From: an uncultured Draconibacterium sp.
GTDB lineage: Bacteria; Bacteroidota; Bacteroidia; Bacteroidales; Prolixibacteraceae
Length of the DNA: 64,000 bases
Direction of reading: 5' to 3'
Assembly: GCF_963677575.1 (NCBI RefSeq)
Contig: NZ_OY782038.1
Span: forward strand, 1,674,001-1,738,000
The notes beneath the pieces are model-generated. The model was not told the DNA's origin. It worked only from the letters and a program-made list of their open reading frames with translations, and ran no database searches. A program made the translations under genes and the position numbers. Positions 8,139 through 18,600 of this stretch are shown piece by piece (the first letter of the stretch is position 1; each line of letters starts with the position of its first letter).

Positions 8139-8963
8139 TTATATTAATTTACTTTTCAGTTTATTCAATTCTATTTCAGGTAATCCGGTCGATTTAATAA
8201 TAACTGTTCCTTCTTCATCGATAAAAAAGCAGGTTGGAGTAGCTTGTGCCCCATACCGAATTTTAAATGGACTGTGATCGCCTAAGAAATCCGATATGAA
8301 AATAAAATCTAAGTCATATTCAGAACCTAATTGTCTCAATTCTTCTAAATTGGCACACGAATAAAAAACAACAACACTAAATTTTTGCTTATCTACTGTT
8401 GAACTATAGGTATTCAAAAAATCGCGACCTTCTTCCTGCACACAGCTTAATCCACCATATAACAATAAAACATTCTTTCCTTTTAAATTAGCCAATGTAA
8501 ATTCGTTGCCATCAGAATCTGTTGCCTTAAAATTATAATACTTATCCCCTTCTTCAATCTGATTGCTTTTAATATGACTGAGAATACTTTTACCATACTC
8601 AGATTTTTGCATCTCTTCAGGTAAGCTGTTAAATACATAACGCAAAGTATCTTTTGGAATATTTAACCTTAGCATGTATAAACGTTTAAGCCCGCTTGGA
8701 ACAGCAGCATATTTGATTGCCGCTTCCCGGTTTTTTTTATCTGTATTAGCTTCTAACTCATTTGCAACGGCTAACAGGCTATCTTTTTTATCCGGATGCA
8801 ATTCAAATATTTTGGACAGATTATCCATTTTCAGCTCGTATTCATCCCAAATTTCTTTGTCGGCTTTAAGGTAATTTTCTTCAGTTATTTCCTGAGAAAA
8901 TAAAGTGAGTGTTGAAAATAGAAGTAAGGTTAGAATGATTGCACTTTTATTTAGATAGTTCAT
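8139..8963 (-). CDS. Exported TlpA/AhpC-like thioredoxin-fold protein with degenerate active site
   Basis: A signal peptide (1-23, ending LFSQ) is followed by a helical region (25-140) common in Bacteroidota TlpA-like proteins and a thioredoxin fold at about 145-274: FKATDSDGNEFTLANLKGK, the active-site region around GGLSCVQEE, cis-Pro loop ATPTCFFID. The usual CxxC is reduced to a single Cys (C-x-x-E), so the protein cannot run a classical dithiol cycle; a second Cys lies just after the cis-Pro. It could act as a peroxiredoxin-like or non-redox chaperone. First gene of the envelope trio. Confidence 0.8.
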   Translation of the reverse strand: MNYLNKSAIILTLLLFSTLTLFSQEITEENYLKADKEIWDEYELKMDNLSKIFELHPDKKDSLLAVANELEANTDKKNREAAIKYAAVPSGLKRLYMLRLNIPKDTLRYVFNSLPEEMQKSEYGKSILSHIKSNQIEEGDKYYNFKATDSDGNEFTLANLKGKNVLLLYGGLSCVQEEGRDFLNTYSSTVDKQKFSVVVFYSCANLEELRQLGSEYDLDFIFISDFLGDHSPFKIRYGAQATPTCFFIDEEGTVIIKSTGLPEIELNKLKSKLI

Positions 8964-9008
8964 TTTTAATTCTTTGAGTTTTAAAATGTGTTGTTTGTTT
9001 CAAGTATT

Positions 9009-9217
9009 TCAGGGCGCGAATTCAACGGTTTTAATTTTTAGTGGTTTAAATGTAAACATCTTATGTTTAAAATGCAAGACAAACCAAAATCTGGAGGATC
9101 AGATTGCTTCTCCCGATTCTTTTACTCATCGGAATCGCAATGACACGTTTATTATTAATATCAGGCAGTGGACAGTAGTGAATCGTACCGGAATGAGTTC
9201 GTTCATTGTCCGCTGCC
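9009..9217. repeat. Dispersed intergenic repeat, copy B, with terminal hairpin
   Basis: Copy of 6059-6300 in the same orientation, again just upstream of a minus-strand operon. It ends in the inverted pair GGCAGTGGACA (9164-9174)/TGTCCGCTGCC (9207-9217). Copy A carries about 30 extra bases (a TCCTCC...GGAG hairpin) that copy B lacks. Confidence 0.75.
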
Positions 9218-9541
9218 TTACACCACCTCCCACCCCGATCCATCGGGGTGTACTCCTCCTTTTAGAAGGAGAAACGTTCGTGCAACAAATAATATCTCAT
9301 GGACAAAACCAATCGACCACAAGCGCAATTTCCCCTCCTCGCATGAGGGGTGTATCCGTCTGCTGACGGATGGGGTGGTAAAAATTGCAACTGCGAGAGA
9401 GGAATGAAGCCTGCCGGCAGACAGGCAGGCAATCTCAACTCAATTGCGGTGCAAGCTACCAACTATATCCGAACAACTTCCCGGTTGCACCGCATTATTC
9501 GCTGCGCTCATTATCCCGCCTTAAAAGGCGGGGTTAACTAA
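9218..9541. repeat. Cluster of nested small palindromes, no gene
   Basis: At least six separate hairpins lie in a row: CACCCCGAT/ATCGGGGTG at 9231-9250, CTCCTT/AAGGAG at 9256-9271, CCCCTC/GAGGGG at 9332-9350, TCCGTC/GACGGA at 9355-9370, GCCTGCC/GGCAGGC at 9409-9430 and CCCGCCTT/AAGGCGGG at 9515-9532. Short open frames across it are by-products of the palindromes. It resembles a mosaic of REP-type elements. The rest of the gap to 9706 holds nothing I recognise. Confidence 0.6.
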
Positions 9542-9706
9542 CACCAGACTTTAGCCCTTAACCACACTATTCTGATTAATCCGAAACAAAACAGCCCCTC
9601 ACAACTCATTCACCGATAAATCTCCTCCATTCAACCAAAAAATAATTCGCGGCACAGCCTACATCCCTACCTTTGATTCAGTCAAAAACAAAAAACAATA
9701 GAAATA

Positions 9707-10309
9707 ATGAAAGCTACACACACAACACACCTTAACAGAATTACCGGCTACGGCCGCGAAAATATTCCCAACCTGTTTTTCAAAATGATGAGTTTTGCCA
9801 TGAAGATCAGCGATGTATTTGTCGGGCAATCGGAGCGAAACTTCAGTCGACTATCGATAAAAGAGGGGCAAATTGTGGTTGATTACGGCTGCGGGCCGGC
9901 ACGCTATATAAAAGATGCCTCGGAGAAAGTTGGCCCCAAGGGAAAAGTCTTTGCAATTGATATTCACCCGCTGGCTATTAGCAATGTAAATCGTAAAATC
10001 GAAAAACACGGACTAACCAATGTGGAAGCTATTCAGGCCGATGGTTATTCAAGCGCCCTGCCCAACCGCATTGCCGATGTAGTTTACGCCCTCGATATGT
10101 TTCATATGATCGAACAACCCACAGAGCTGATCCGCGAACTGGCACGCATCGTCCTGTTTCACGGAATAATCGTTATTGAAGACGGGCATCAGCCACGCGA
10201 ACTTACCATTGAAAAGATTAAAGATTCGGGGCTTTTGTGCATTTGCAGGGAAAACAAACACCACGTGATTTGCAAGCTGAAAGAGGCTAAATGTTTACCT
10301 CCTACGTAA
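9707..10309 (+). CDS. Class I SAM-dependent methyltransferase
   Basis: A 200-residue cytosolic protein. The SAM-binding motif I is VDYGCGPARYIKDASEKVG near residues 63-81, with an acidic end of strand 2 at AIDIHPLAI (about 87-95) and motif II-like DVVYALDMFHMI (about 124-135). This pattern matches the UbiE/arsenite-type methyltransferases. The substrate cannot be read; the N-terminal 50 residues may form the lid. It precedes the SQR-like flavoprotein by 117 bases on the same strand. Confidence 0.85.
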   Translation: MKATHTTHLNRITGYGRENIPNLFFKMMSFAMKISDVFVGQSERNFSRLSIKEGQIVVDYGCGPARYIKDASEKVGPKGKVFAIDIHPLAISNVNRKIEKHGLTNVEAIQADGYSSALPNRIADVVYALDMFHMIEQPTELIRELARIVLFHGIIVIEDGHQPRELTIEKIKDSGLLCICRENKHHVICKLKEAKCLPPT

Positions 10310-10426
10310 CAATACCATGTAACTTATATCACACAAACTGCTCAATAACATCATTTTACATCCCTCAACACTGAAACTTTCATGGATGAACTTTTGTTTA
10401 AATAACAAAACTCAAAATCTGATCTT

Positions 10427-11881
10427 ATGAAGGTAGTCGTTCTCGGTGCCGGAATCTCCGGACATACCGCTGCAGCTTTTCTCAAGAAAAAATTAGGCAA
10501 AAAACACGACGTTATAGTTGTATCTCCAAGCCAGTATTACCAATGGATACCCTCCAATATCTGGGTAGGCGTTGGTCGCATGAACATCGAACAGGTGCGT
10601 TTCAAATTACAAAAGGTATACAAACGCTGGGGCATCGAATTCCATCAGGCCAAAGCAACAACCATTCATCCTGAAGGCGATTCCGCATCGAACACCGCTT
10701 TTGTCGACATTGAATACACCTCGGAAAACAAACGAGGCGAAACAGGAAAAGTGGAGTACGATTACCTGGTAAACGCCACCGGGCCAAAACTCAACTTTGG
10801 AGGAACGGAAGGACTCGGTCCGGGGAAGAATACGGTTTCGGTATGTTCGTACGATCATGCTGCCCACGCCTGGGAGGAGCTGGAGAAAAGCATCGAAAAA
10901 ATGAAGAAAGGCGAAAAACAGCGTTTCCTCATCGGTACAGGTCATGCCATGGCAACCTGCCAGGGAGCAGCTTTTGAATATGCGCTTAATATTGCTTTCG
11001 AACTGAAACGTCGCAAATTGTTACACCTGGCCGAAATCACCTGGATATCGAACGAATACGAGGTGGGCGATTTTGGTATGGGAGGTGCTTTTGTAAAACG
11101 TGGTGGTTATGTTACGTCTACCAAAGTTTTCACCGAATCGGTATTTGCCGAGAACAATATTAACTGGATAAAACGCGCCGGTGTTTATAAAGTCGATCCG
11201 GGGAAAGCGTATTACGAAACCCTCGACGGCGAGGAAAAAAGCATTGAGTTCGACTTTGCCATGTTGATCCCCGGTTTCTCGGGCCAGCCTTTTAAAGCCT
11301 TCGACAAACAGGGCGATGACATTACCGCAAAAGTTTTTGCTCCCAACGGATTTATGAAAGTGGATGCCGATTATACGCCAAAACCTTTTGAGGAATGGAG
11401 CATTAACGACTGGCCGCAAACTTATCAGAGTCCGGCCTACGCAAATATGTATGCCACAGGTATTGCTTTTGCACCACCTCACTCCATTTCAAAACCGATG
11501 AAGAGCCCGGGCGGTCGTGCTATTTTCCCGGCCCCGCCGCGTACCGGAATGCCATCAGGTGTTATCGGAAAGATCGTTGCAGAGAATATTGCCGAAGGAA
11601 TTAAAAAAGGAACGTTCGAGCACAAACACACGGCCAATATGGGACGTATGGGAGCTGCCTGTATTGTTTCGGCCGGTTACAGTTCAACCAAAGGTCTGGG
11701 TGCTACCATGACGGTATCGCCGGTGGTTCCCGACTGGGAGAAATACCCGGAATGGGGCCGCAACATCAATTCAACGGTTGGCGAGATCGGTACAGCCGGC
11801 CACTGGATAAAACTCTTCCTGCACTACATGTTTCTGCACAAAGCCAAAGGTTATCCATTCTGGTGGTTGTTGCCGGAATAA
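10427..11881 (+). CDS. Sulfide:quinone oxidoreductase-like FAD-dependent oxidoreductase
   Basis: Predicted to oxidise sulfide (or a related thiol) at FAD and pass electrons to the membrane quinone pool. In 484 residues it shows the FAD-binding VVVLGAGISGHTAA at 3-16, the second dinucleotide motif near LIGTGHAMATCQGAAFE at 168-184, and three cysteines in SQR-like positions: Cys140, Cys178 and Cys412. The C-terminus (KLFLHYMFLHKAKGYPFWWLLPE region) is aromatic and amphipathic, as in SQRs that sit on the membrane surface. A 54-residue basic protein follows. A diverged copy of the last 50 codons occurs at 23347-23489. SQR is favoured over NADH dehydrogenase type II because of the cysteines. Confidence 0.8.
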   Translation: MKVVVLGAGISGHTAAAFLKKKLGKKHDVIVVSPSQYYQWIPSNIWVGVGRMNIEQVRFKLQKVYKRWGIEFHQAKATTIHPEGDSASNTAFVDIEYTSENKRGETGKVEYDYLVNATGPKLNFGGTEGLGPGKNTVSVCSYDHAAHAWEELEKSIEKMKKGEKQRFLIGTGHAMATCQGAAFEYALNIAFELKRRKLLHLAEITWISNEYEVGDFGMGGAFVKRGGYVTSTKVFTESVFAENNINWIKRAGVYKVDPGKAYYETLDGEEKSIEFDFAMLIPGFSGQPFKAFDKQGDDITAKVFAPNGFMKVDADYTPKPFEEWSINDWPQTYQSPAYANMYATGIAFAPPHSISKPMKSPGGRAIFPAPPRTGMPSGVIGKIVAENIAEGIKKGTFEHKHTANMGRMGAACIVSAGYSSTKGLGATMTVSPVVPDWEKYPEWGRNINSTVGEIGTAGHWIKLFLHYMFLHKAKGYPFWWLLPE

Positions 11882-11970
11882 TTGAGGGATTGAAGGACTA
11901 AAGGATTGATTTGAGATTGAAAAACTGACAAATTGTAGAAATAAGATTCTGACTAGCAACTCACAGCTCA

Positions 11971-12026
11971 CTTGCCGCTTGCCGCTTGTAACTTGTAACT
12001 TGTAACTAAAAACTAAAAACTAAAAA
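11971..12026. repeat. Tandem heptanucleotide repeats in a leader
   Basis: Eight uninterrupted 7-base units: CTTGCCG twice, CTTGTAA three times, CTAAAAA three times. The last ends two bases before the ATG of the small gene at 12029. Copy number could vary by slippage and change the distance between promoter, ribosome site and start. The diverged copy of the locus near 23575 has only a short remnant. Confidence 0.8.
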
Positions 12027-12028
12027 AA

Positions 12029-12193
12029 ATGGAAAAACAAAATAGAATAACCACAGCTTATAAAGACGAATTTTATCCGCCAATTCCAACCCGTTGGACC
12101 AGATTCTGGCGGACATTCTTTCCGGTTCAGCTCTATAACTTTTTCAGGCTGAATTTGAAGATCATGAATATAGTTGTAAAAGGACACTCATAA
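12029..12193 (+). CDS. 54-residue basic protein, probable SQR companion
   Basis: ATG to TAA encodes 54 residues rich in Arg, Phe and Trp, including PIPTRWTRFWRTFFPVQLY and ending IVVKGHS. There is no classical transmembrane helix; the aromatic/basic centre could form an amphipathic membrane-binding helix. It follows the SQR gene and is closed by a terminator. A same-length copy with stop codons lies at 23599-23763, which shows that the unit of SQR plus small gene was once duplicated. Codon positions of the differences between copies and the position between SQR and a terminator favour a real gene. Confidence 0.65.
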   Translation: MEKQNRITTAYKDEFYPPIPTRWTRFWRTFFPVQLYNFFRLNLKIMNIVVKGHS

Positions 12194-12206
12194 AAAAGAG
12201 CAAAAT

Positions 12207-12237
12207 AAATCCCGACTTGAAATAAGTCGGGATTTTT
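12207..12237. terminator. Bidirectional-looking terminator after the small SQR companion
   Basis: A perfect 12-bp stem (AAATCCCGACTT/AAGTCGGGATTT, loop GAAAT) followed by T. The homologous hairpin at 24870-24898 has a paired A-T to G-C change in the stem, so structure has been kept while sequence changed. Confidence 0.88.
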
Positions 12238-12262
12238 CGTGAAGATCTACCTTCTCCCCCTT

Positions 12263-12380
12263 TTAGAACCTCCTCACGAATTCCTCTAAACCTTTTCTGA
12301 TACGCGGTGCTTTTTCTCTCGAACAGAAAGGTTCTTCTAGCAAATCAGCATTGCCAAAATAACCAAGTGCCCCAATACTG
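12263..12380 (-). pseudogene. 3' fragment of a diverged nitroreductase gene
   Basis: Read on the minus strand from about 12380 to the TAA at 12263 this gives about 38 in-frame residues (IGALGYFGNAD ... EEFVRRF) that align without indels to the end of the intact nitroreductase at 24928. Many differences are conservative, so it derives from a separate working allele or paralogue and not from simple decay of an identical copy. The 5' part is missing; unrelated DNA leading to the adhesin gene follows. The remaining gene-free bases to 12614 hold only an AT-rich leader, with TTTG at 12441 and CATTTTTG at 12458 as a weak promoter whose spacing is too short. Confidence 0.8.
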
Positions 12381-12614
12381 CTATTACACCACCTTTTAAA
12401 ACACTTTTATAATTTACGGTTAAGTAGTTTAAATATATTTTTTGGTAATTATCGTGTCATTTTTGTAAATTGAAAAACGAAAAGTGATAAAACAAGATAT
12501 TCAGGTTTCTGAATCTTGCTAAAAAGCAGTAAAGAATTCCTACCCAATATTCTTTTGCTTCCAGAGCGATCCATTTGCTAACAACCAACTTTTAAGTTGA
12601 CTAAGCGGTTTGAT

Positions 12615-15600
12615 ATGAAAATAATGGCAACGCATCTGGTAATAATTTTTCTTATTATTGCCCACACAAGTTTTTCTGAAAATATAAACCCAACGGGTAA
12701 TAATTCGTATTTGGGGACCAATAAATCTCTAAATCCTTCCGAGGCACTTTTACCTGCAGAATGTCCTACCCTTTCCGTATCAGAAACAGATCCGGCTACC
12801 TGCGGAGGAAACGGTTCGCTCAACTTTACTTTTACCAATGTAACCGATGGGGACTACACAATAAGCTATGATGGTGGTTCTTTCGACAATGTTACTGTTT
12901 CCTCGGGAACTGCTTCGGTAACCGCTGCCGCTGGAACATATAATAACTTGCAGATTACCGTAGATGGCTGTACTTCTGCTACGGGACAAAATGCAACTCT
13001 TTCTGATCCAAATCCTCCCGGTACACCTGATTTCTCGGTTACCAACAATTGTGACGGAACATCCACATTAACCGCAACTTCATACGACCCCAGTGCCACT
13101 TTGCAATGGAGCACCGGTGAGTCTACTACTTCTATTTCAGTTGATGCTGCCGGCGATTACTGGCTCACACAAACGCTGAATAACTGCACCAGTGATGCAA
13201 CTACAAAAACGGCAGCACCGAAAACTACTCCTACACTTTCCGTTACCAAAACTGACCCAAGCACTTGCGGGGGAAACGGTTCACTCAACTTTACTTTTAC
13301 CGATGTAACCGATGGGGACTACACAATAAGCTATGATGGTGGTTCTTTCGACAATGTTACTGTTTCCTCGGGAACTGCTTCGGTAACCGCTGCCGCAGGA
13401 ACATATAATAACTTGCAGATTACCGTAGATGGCTGTACTTCTGCTACGGGACAAAATGCAACTCTTTCTGATCCAAATCCTCCCGGTACACCTGATTTCT
13501 CGGTTACCAACAATTGTGACGGAACATCCACATTAACCGCAACTTCATACGACCCCAGTGCCACTTTGCAATGGAGCACCGGTGAGTCTACTACTTCTAT
13601 TTCAGTTGATGCTGCCGGCGATTACTGGCTCACACAAACGCTGAATAACTGCACCAGTGATGCAACTACAAAAACGGCAGCACCGAAAACTACTCCTACA
13701 CTTTCCGTTACCAAAACTGACCCAAGCACTTGCGGGGGAAACGGTTCGCTCAACTTTACTTTTACCGATGTAACCGATGGGGACTACACAATAAGCTATG
13801 ATGGTGGTTCTTTCGACAATGTTACTGTTTCCTCGGGAACTGCTTCGGTAACCGCTGCCGCTGGAACATATAATAACTTGCAGATTACCGTAGATGGCTG
13901 TACTTCTGCTACGGGACAAAATGCAACTCTTTCTGATCCAAATCCTCCCGGTACACCTGATTTCTCGGTTACCAACAATTGTGACGGAACATCCACATTA
14001 ACCGCAACTTCATACGACCCCAGTGCCACTTTGCAATGGAGCACCGGTGAGTCTACTACTTCTATTTCAGTTGATGCTGCCGGCGATTACTGGCTCACAC
14101 AAACGCTGAATAACTGCACCAGTGATGCAACTACAAAAACGGCAGCACCGAAAACTACTCCTACACTTTCCGTTACCAAAACTGACCCAAGCACTTGCGG
14201 GGGAAACGGTTCACTCAACTTTACTTTTACCGATGTAACCGATGGGGACTACACAATAAGCTATGATGGTGGTTCTTTCGACAATGTTACTGTTTCCTCG
14301 GGAACTGCTTCGGTAACCGCTGCCGCAGGAACATATAATAACTTGCAGATTACCGTAGATGGCTGTACTTCTGCTACGGGACAAAATGCAACTCTTTCTG
14401 ATCCAAATCCTCCCGGTACACCTGATTTCTCGGTTACCAACAATTGTGACGGAACATCCACATTAACCGCAACTTCATACGACCCCAGTGCCACTTTGCA
14501 ATGGAGCACCGGTGAGTCTACTACTTCTATTTCAGTTGATGCTGCCGGCGATTACTGGCTCACACAAACGCTGAATAACTGCACCAGTGATGCAACTACA
14601 AAAACGGCAGCACCGAAAACTACTCCTACACTTTCCGTTACCAAAACTGACCCAAGCACTTGCGGGGGAAACGGTTCGCTCAACTTTACTTTTACCGATG
14701 TAACCGATGGGGACTACACAATAAGCTATGATGGTGGTTCTTTCGACAATGTTACTGTTTCCTCGGGAACTGCTTCGGTAACCGCTGCCGCTGGAACATA
14801 TAATAACTTGCAGATTACCGTAGATGGCTGTACTTCTGCTACGGGACAAAATGCAACTCTTTCTGATCCAAATCCTCCCGGTACACCTGATTTCTCGGTT
14901 ACCAACAATTGTGACGGAACATCCACATTAACCGCAACTTCATACGACCCCAGTGCCACTTTGCAATGGAGCACCGGTGAGTCTACTACTTCTATTTCAG
15001 TTGATGCTGCCGGCGATTACTGGCTCACACAAACGCTGAATAACTGCACCAGTGATGCAACTACAAAAACGGCAGCACCGAAAACTACTCCTACACTTTC
15101 CGTTACCAAAACTGACCCAAGCACTTGCGGGGGAAACGGTTCACTCAACTTTACTTTTACCGATGTAACCGATGGGGACTACACAATAAGCTATGATGGT
15201 GGTTCTTTCGACAATGTTACTGTTTCCTCGGGAACTGCTTCGGTAACCGCTGCCGCAGGAACATATAATAACTTGCAGATTACCGTAGATGGCTGTACTT
15301 CTGCTACGGGACAAAATGCAACTCTTTCTGATCCAAATCCTCCCGGTACACCTGATTTCTCGGTTACCAACAATTGTGACGGAACATCCACATTAACCGC
15401 AACTTCATACGACCCCAGTGCCACTTTGCAATGGAGCACCGGTGAGTCTACTACTTCTATTTCAGTTGATGCTGCCGGCGATTACTGGCTCACACAAACG
15501 CTGAATAACTGCACCAGTGATGCAACTACAAAAACGGCAGCACCGAAAACTACTCCTACACTTTCCGTTACCAAAACTGACCCAAGCACTTGCGGGGGAA

Positions 15601-18600
15601 ACGGTTCGCTCAACTTTACTTTTACCGATGTAACCGATGGGGACTACACAATAAGCTATGATGGTGGTTCTTTCGACAATGTTACTGTTTCCTCGGGAAC
15701 TGCTTCGGTAACCGCTGCCGCTGGAACATATAATAACTTGCAGATTACCGTAGATGGCTGTACTTCTGCTACGGGACAAAATGCAACTCTTTCTGATCCA
15801 AATCCTCCCGGTACACCTGATTTCTCGGTTACCAACAATTGTGACGGAACATCCACATTAACCGCAACTTCATACGACCCCAGTGCCACTTTGCAATGGA
15901 GCACCGGTGAGTCTACTACTTCTATTTCAGTTGATGCTGCCGGCGATTACTGGCTCACACAAACGCTGAATAACTGCACCAGTGATGCAACTACAAAAAC
16001 GGCAGCACCGAAAACTACTCCTACACTTTCCGTTACCAAAACTGACCCAAGCACTTGCGGGGGAAACGGTTCGCTCAACTTTACTTTTACCGATGTAACC
16101 GATGGGGACTACACAATAAGCTATGATGGTGGTTCTTTCGACAATGTTACTGTTTCCTCGGGAACTGCTTCGGTAACCGCTGCCGCTGGAACATATAATA
16201 ACTTGCAGATTACCGTAGATGGCTGTACTTCTGCTACGGGACAAAATGCAACTCTTTCTGATCCAAATCCTCCCGGTACACCTGATTTCTCGGTTACCAA
16301 CAATTGTGACGGAACATCCACATTAACCGCAACTTCATACGACCCCAGTGCCACTTTGCAATGGAGCACCGGTGAGTCTACTACTTCTATTTCAGTTGAT
16401 GCTGCCGGCGATTACTGGCTCACACAAACGCTGAATAACTGCACCAGTGATGCAACTACAAAAACGGCAGCACCGAAAACTACTCCTACACTTTCCGTTA
16501 CCAAAACTGACCCAAGCACTTGCGGGGGAAACGGTTCACTCAACTTTACTTTTACCGATGTAACCGATGGGGACTACACAATAAGCTATGATGGTGGTTC
16601 TTTCGACAATGTTACTGTTTCCTCGGGAACTGCTTCGGTAACCGCTGCCGCAGGAACATATAATAACTTGCAGATTACCGTAGATGGCTGTACTTCTGCT
16701 ACGGGACAAAATGCAACTCTTTCTGATCCAAATCCTCCCGGTACACCTGATTTCTCGGTTACCAACAATTGTGACGGAACATCCACATTAACCGCAACTT
16801 CATACGACCCCAGTGCCACTTTGCAATGGAGCACCGGTGAGTCTACTACTTCTATTTCAGTTGATGCTGCCGGCGATTACTGGCTCACACAAACGCTGAA
16901 TAACTGCACCAGTGATGCAACTACAAAAACGGCAGCACCGAAAACTACTCCTACACTTTCCGTTACCAAAACTGACCCAAGCACTTGCGGGGGAAACGGT
17001 TCGCTCAACTTTACTTTTACCGATGTAACCGATGGGGACTACACAATAAGCTATGATGGTGGTTCTTTCGACAATGTTACTGTTTCCTCGGGAACTGCTT
17101 CGGTAACCGCTGCCGCTGGAACATATAATAACTTGCAGATTACCGTAGATGGCTGTACTTCTGCTACGGGACAAAATGCAAGCCTTACCGATCCTACTCC
17201 ACCAACGGCTCCAACGGTTGCGATACAGAACAACTGCGGGGAGAGTGTTATTACTGCTTCAAACTATACCGGCACACTGCTTTGGAGTACCGGAGAAACA
17301 ACTGAAAGCATTGTCGTAACCGAACCGGGGACTTATACTGTAACCCAGATGCTGAATGGATGCATTAGTGACGCGGCTTCAACTATCGCTGCCCCAAAAA
17401 CAGTACCTACGTTAGCAGTAACCGAAACCGACCCGGTAGTCTGCGGCGAAACAGGTTCGCTCGATTTTACTTTTACAAGTGTACCTGATGGAACGTATAC
17501 AATAACTTACGATGCAGGAGTCTTCTCCGGGGTATTAGTTTCGGGAAATACAGCTACTGTTTCCGCAGCAGCCGGAGCATATAACAATCTTACAATAACG
17601 ATAAACGATTGTGCTTCTGCCAGTGATGTAAATGCAAGCCTTGCTGACCCGAATCCGCCTCCGGCACCCGCTGTTTCAGTTCAGGATAATTGCGGTGAAT
17701 CGGTACTTACAGCATCAAACTATACCGGCACATTATTATGGAGCACCGGAGAAACAACAGAAAGTATTACGGTTACCACTTCCGGAACTTATTCAATTAC
17801 ACAAACGGTAAACGGTTGTATGAGCGATGCTGCATCGGAAATTGCACAACCAAAGTCGATTCCGATACTTAGTGTCGTTGAAAATTATCCTTCTGAATGC
17901 GGAGGCAACGGATCGCTGAATTTTACTTTTACCGATGTGCCAGATGGTACCTACACAATAACCTATGATGGTGGTTCTTTCGACAATGTTACTGTTTCCT
18001 CGGGAACTGCTTCGGTAACCGCTACAGCAGGAACATATAACAACTTACTGATTACGGTAGATGGCTGTACCTCTGATCCGGGAATTAATGCAAGCCTTAC
18101 CGATCCTACTCCTCCAACGGCTCCAACGGTTGCGGTACAGAACAACTGCGGGGAGAGTGTTATTACTGCTTCAAACTATACCGGCACACTGCTTTGGAGT
18201 ACCGGAGAAACAACTGAAAGCATTGTCATTACCGAACCGGGGACTTATACTGTAACCCAGATGCTGAATGGATGCATTAGTGACGCGGCTTCGACTATCG
18301 CTGCCCCAAAAACAATACCTACGTTAGCAGTAACCGAAACCGACCCGGTAGTCTGCGGCGAAACAGGTTCGCTCGATTTTACTTTTACAGGAGTACCTGA
18401 TGGAACGTATTCAATAACTTACGACGCGGGAGTCTTCTCTGAGGTATTAGTTTCGGCGAATACAGCAACTGTTTCCACTGCAGCCGGAGCATATAACAAT
18501 CTTACAATAACAATAAACGATTGTACTTCTGCCAGTGATGTAAATGCAAGTCTTGCTGACCCGAACCCGCCTCCGGCACCCGCTGTTTCAGTTCAGGATA

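Noticed and set aside
8974..9541. Several short plus-strand open frames
   Set aside because: They cross dispersed palindromic repeats and overlap one another; none has a leader, domain or start site.
12441..12465. Adhesin promoter (TTTG and CATTTTTG)
   Set aside because: The boxes are only 13 bases apart and the -7 box has a mismatch, so it was not listed as a feature.
12597..12614. TTG start for the adhesin
   Set aside because: The ATG at 12615 gives a normal signal peptide with a basic start and needs no rare initiator.
12866..17233. Many minus-strand open frames of 82 and 105 codons repeated every 465 bases
   Set aside because: They are the complement of the adhesin repeats and exist only because the plus-strand codons are repeated.
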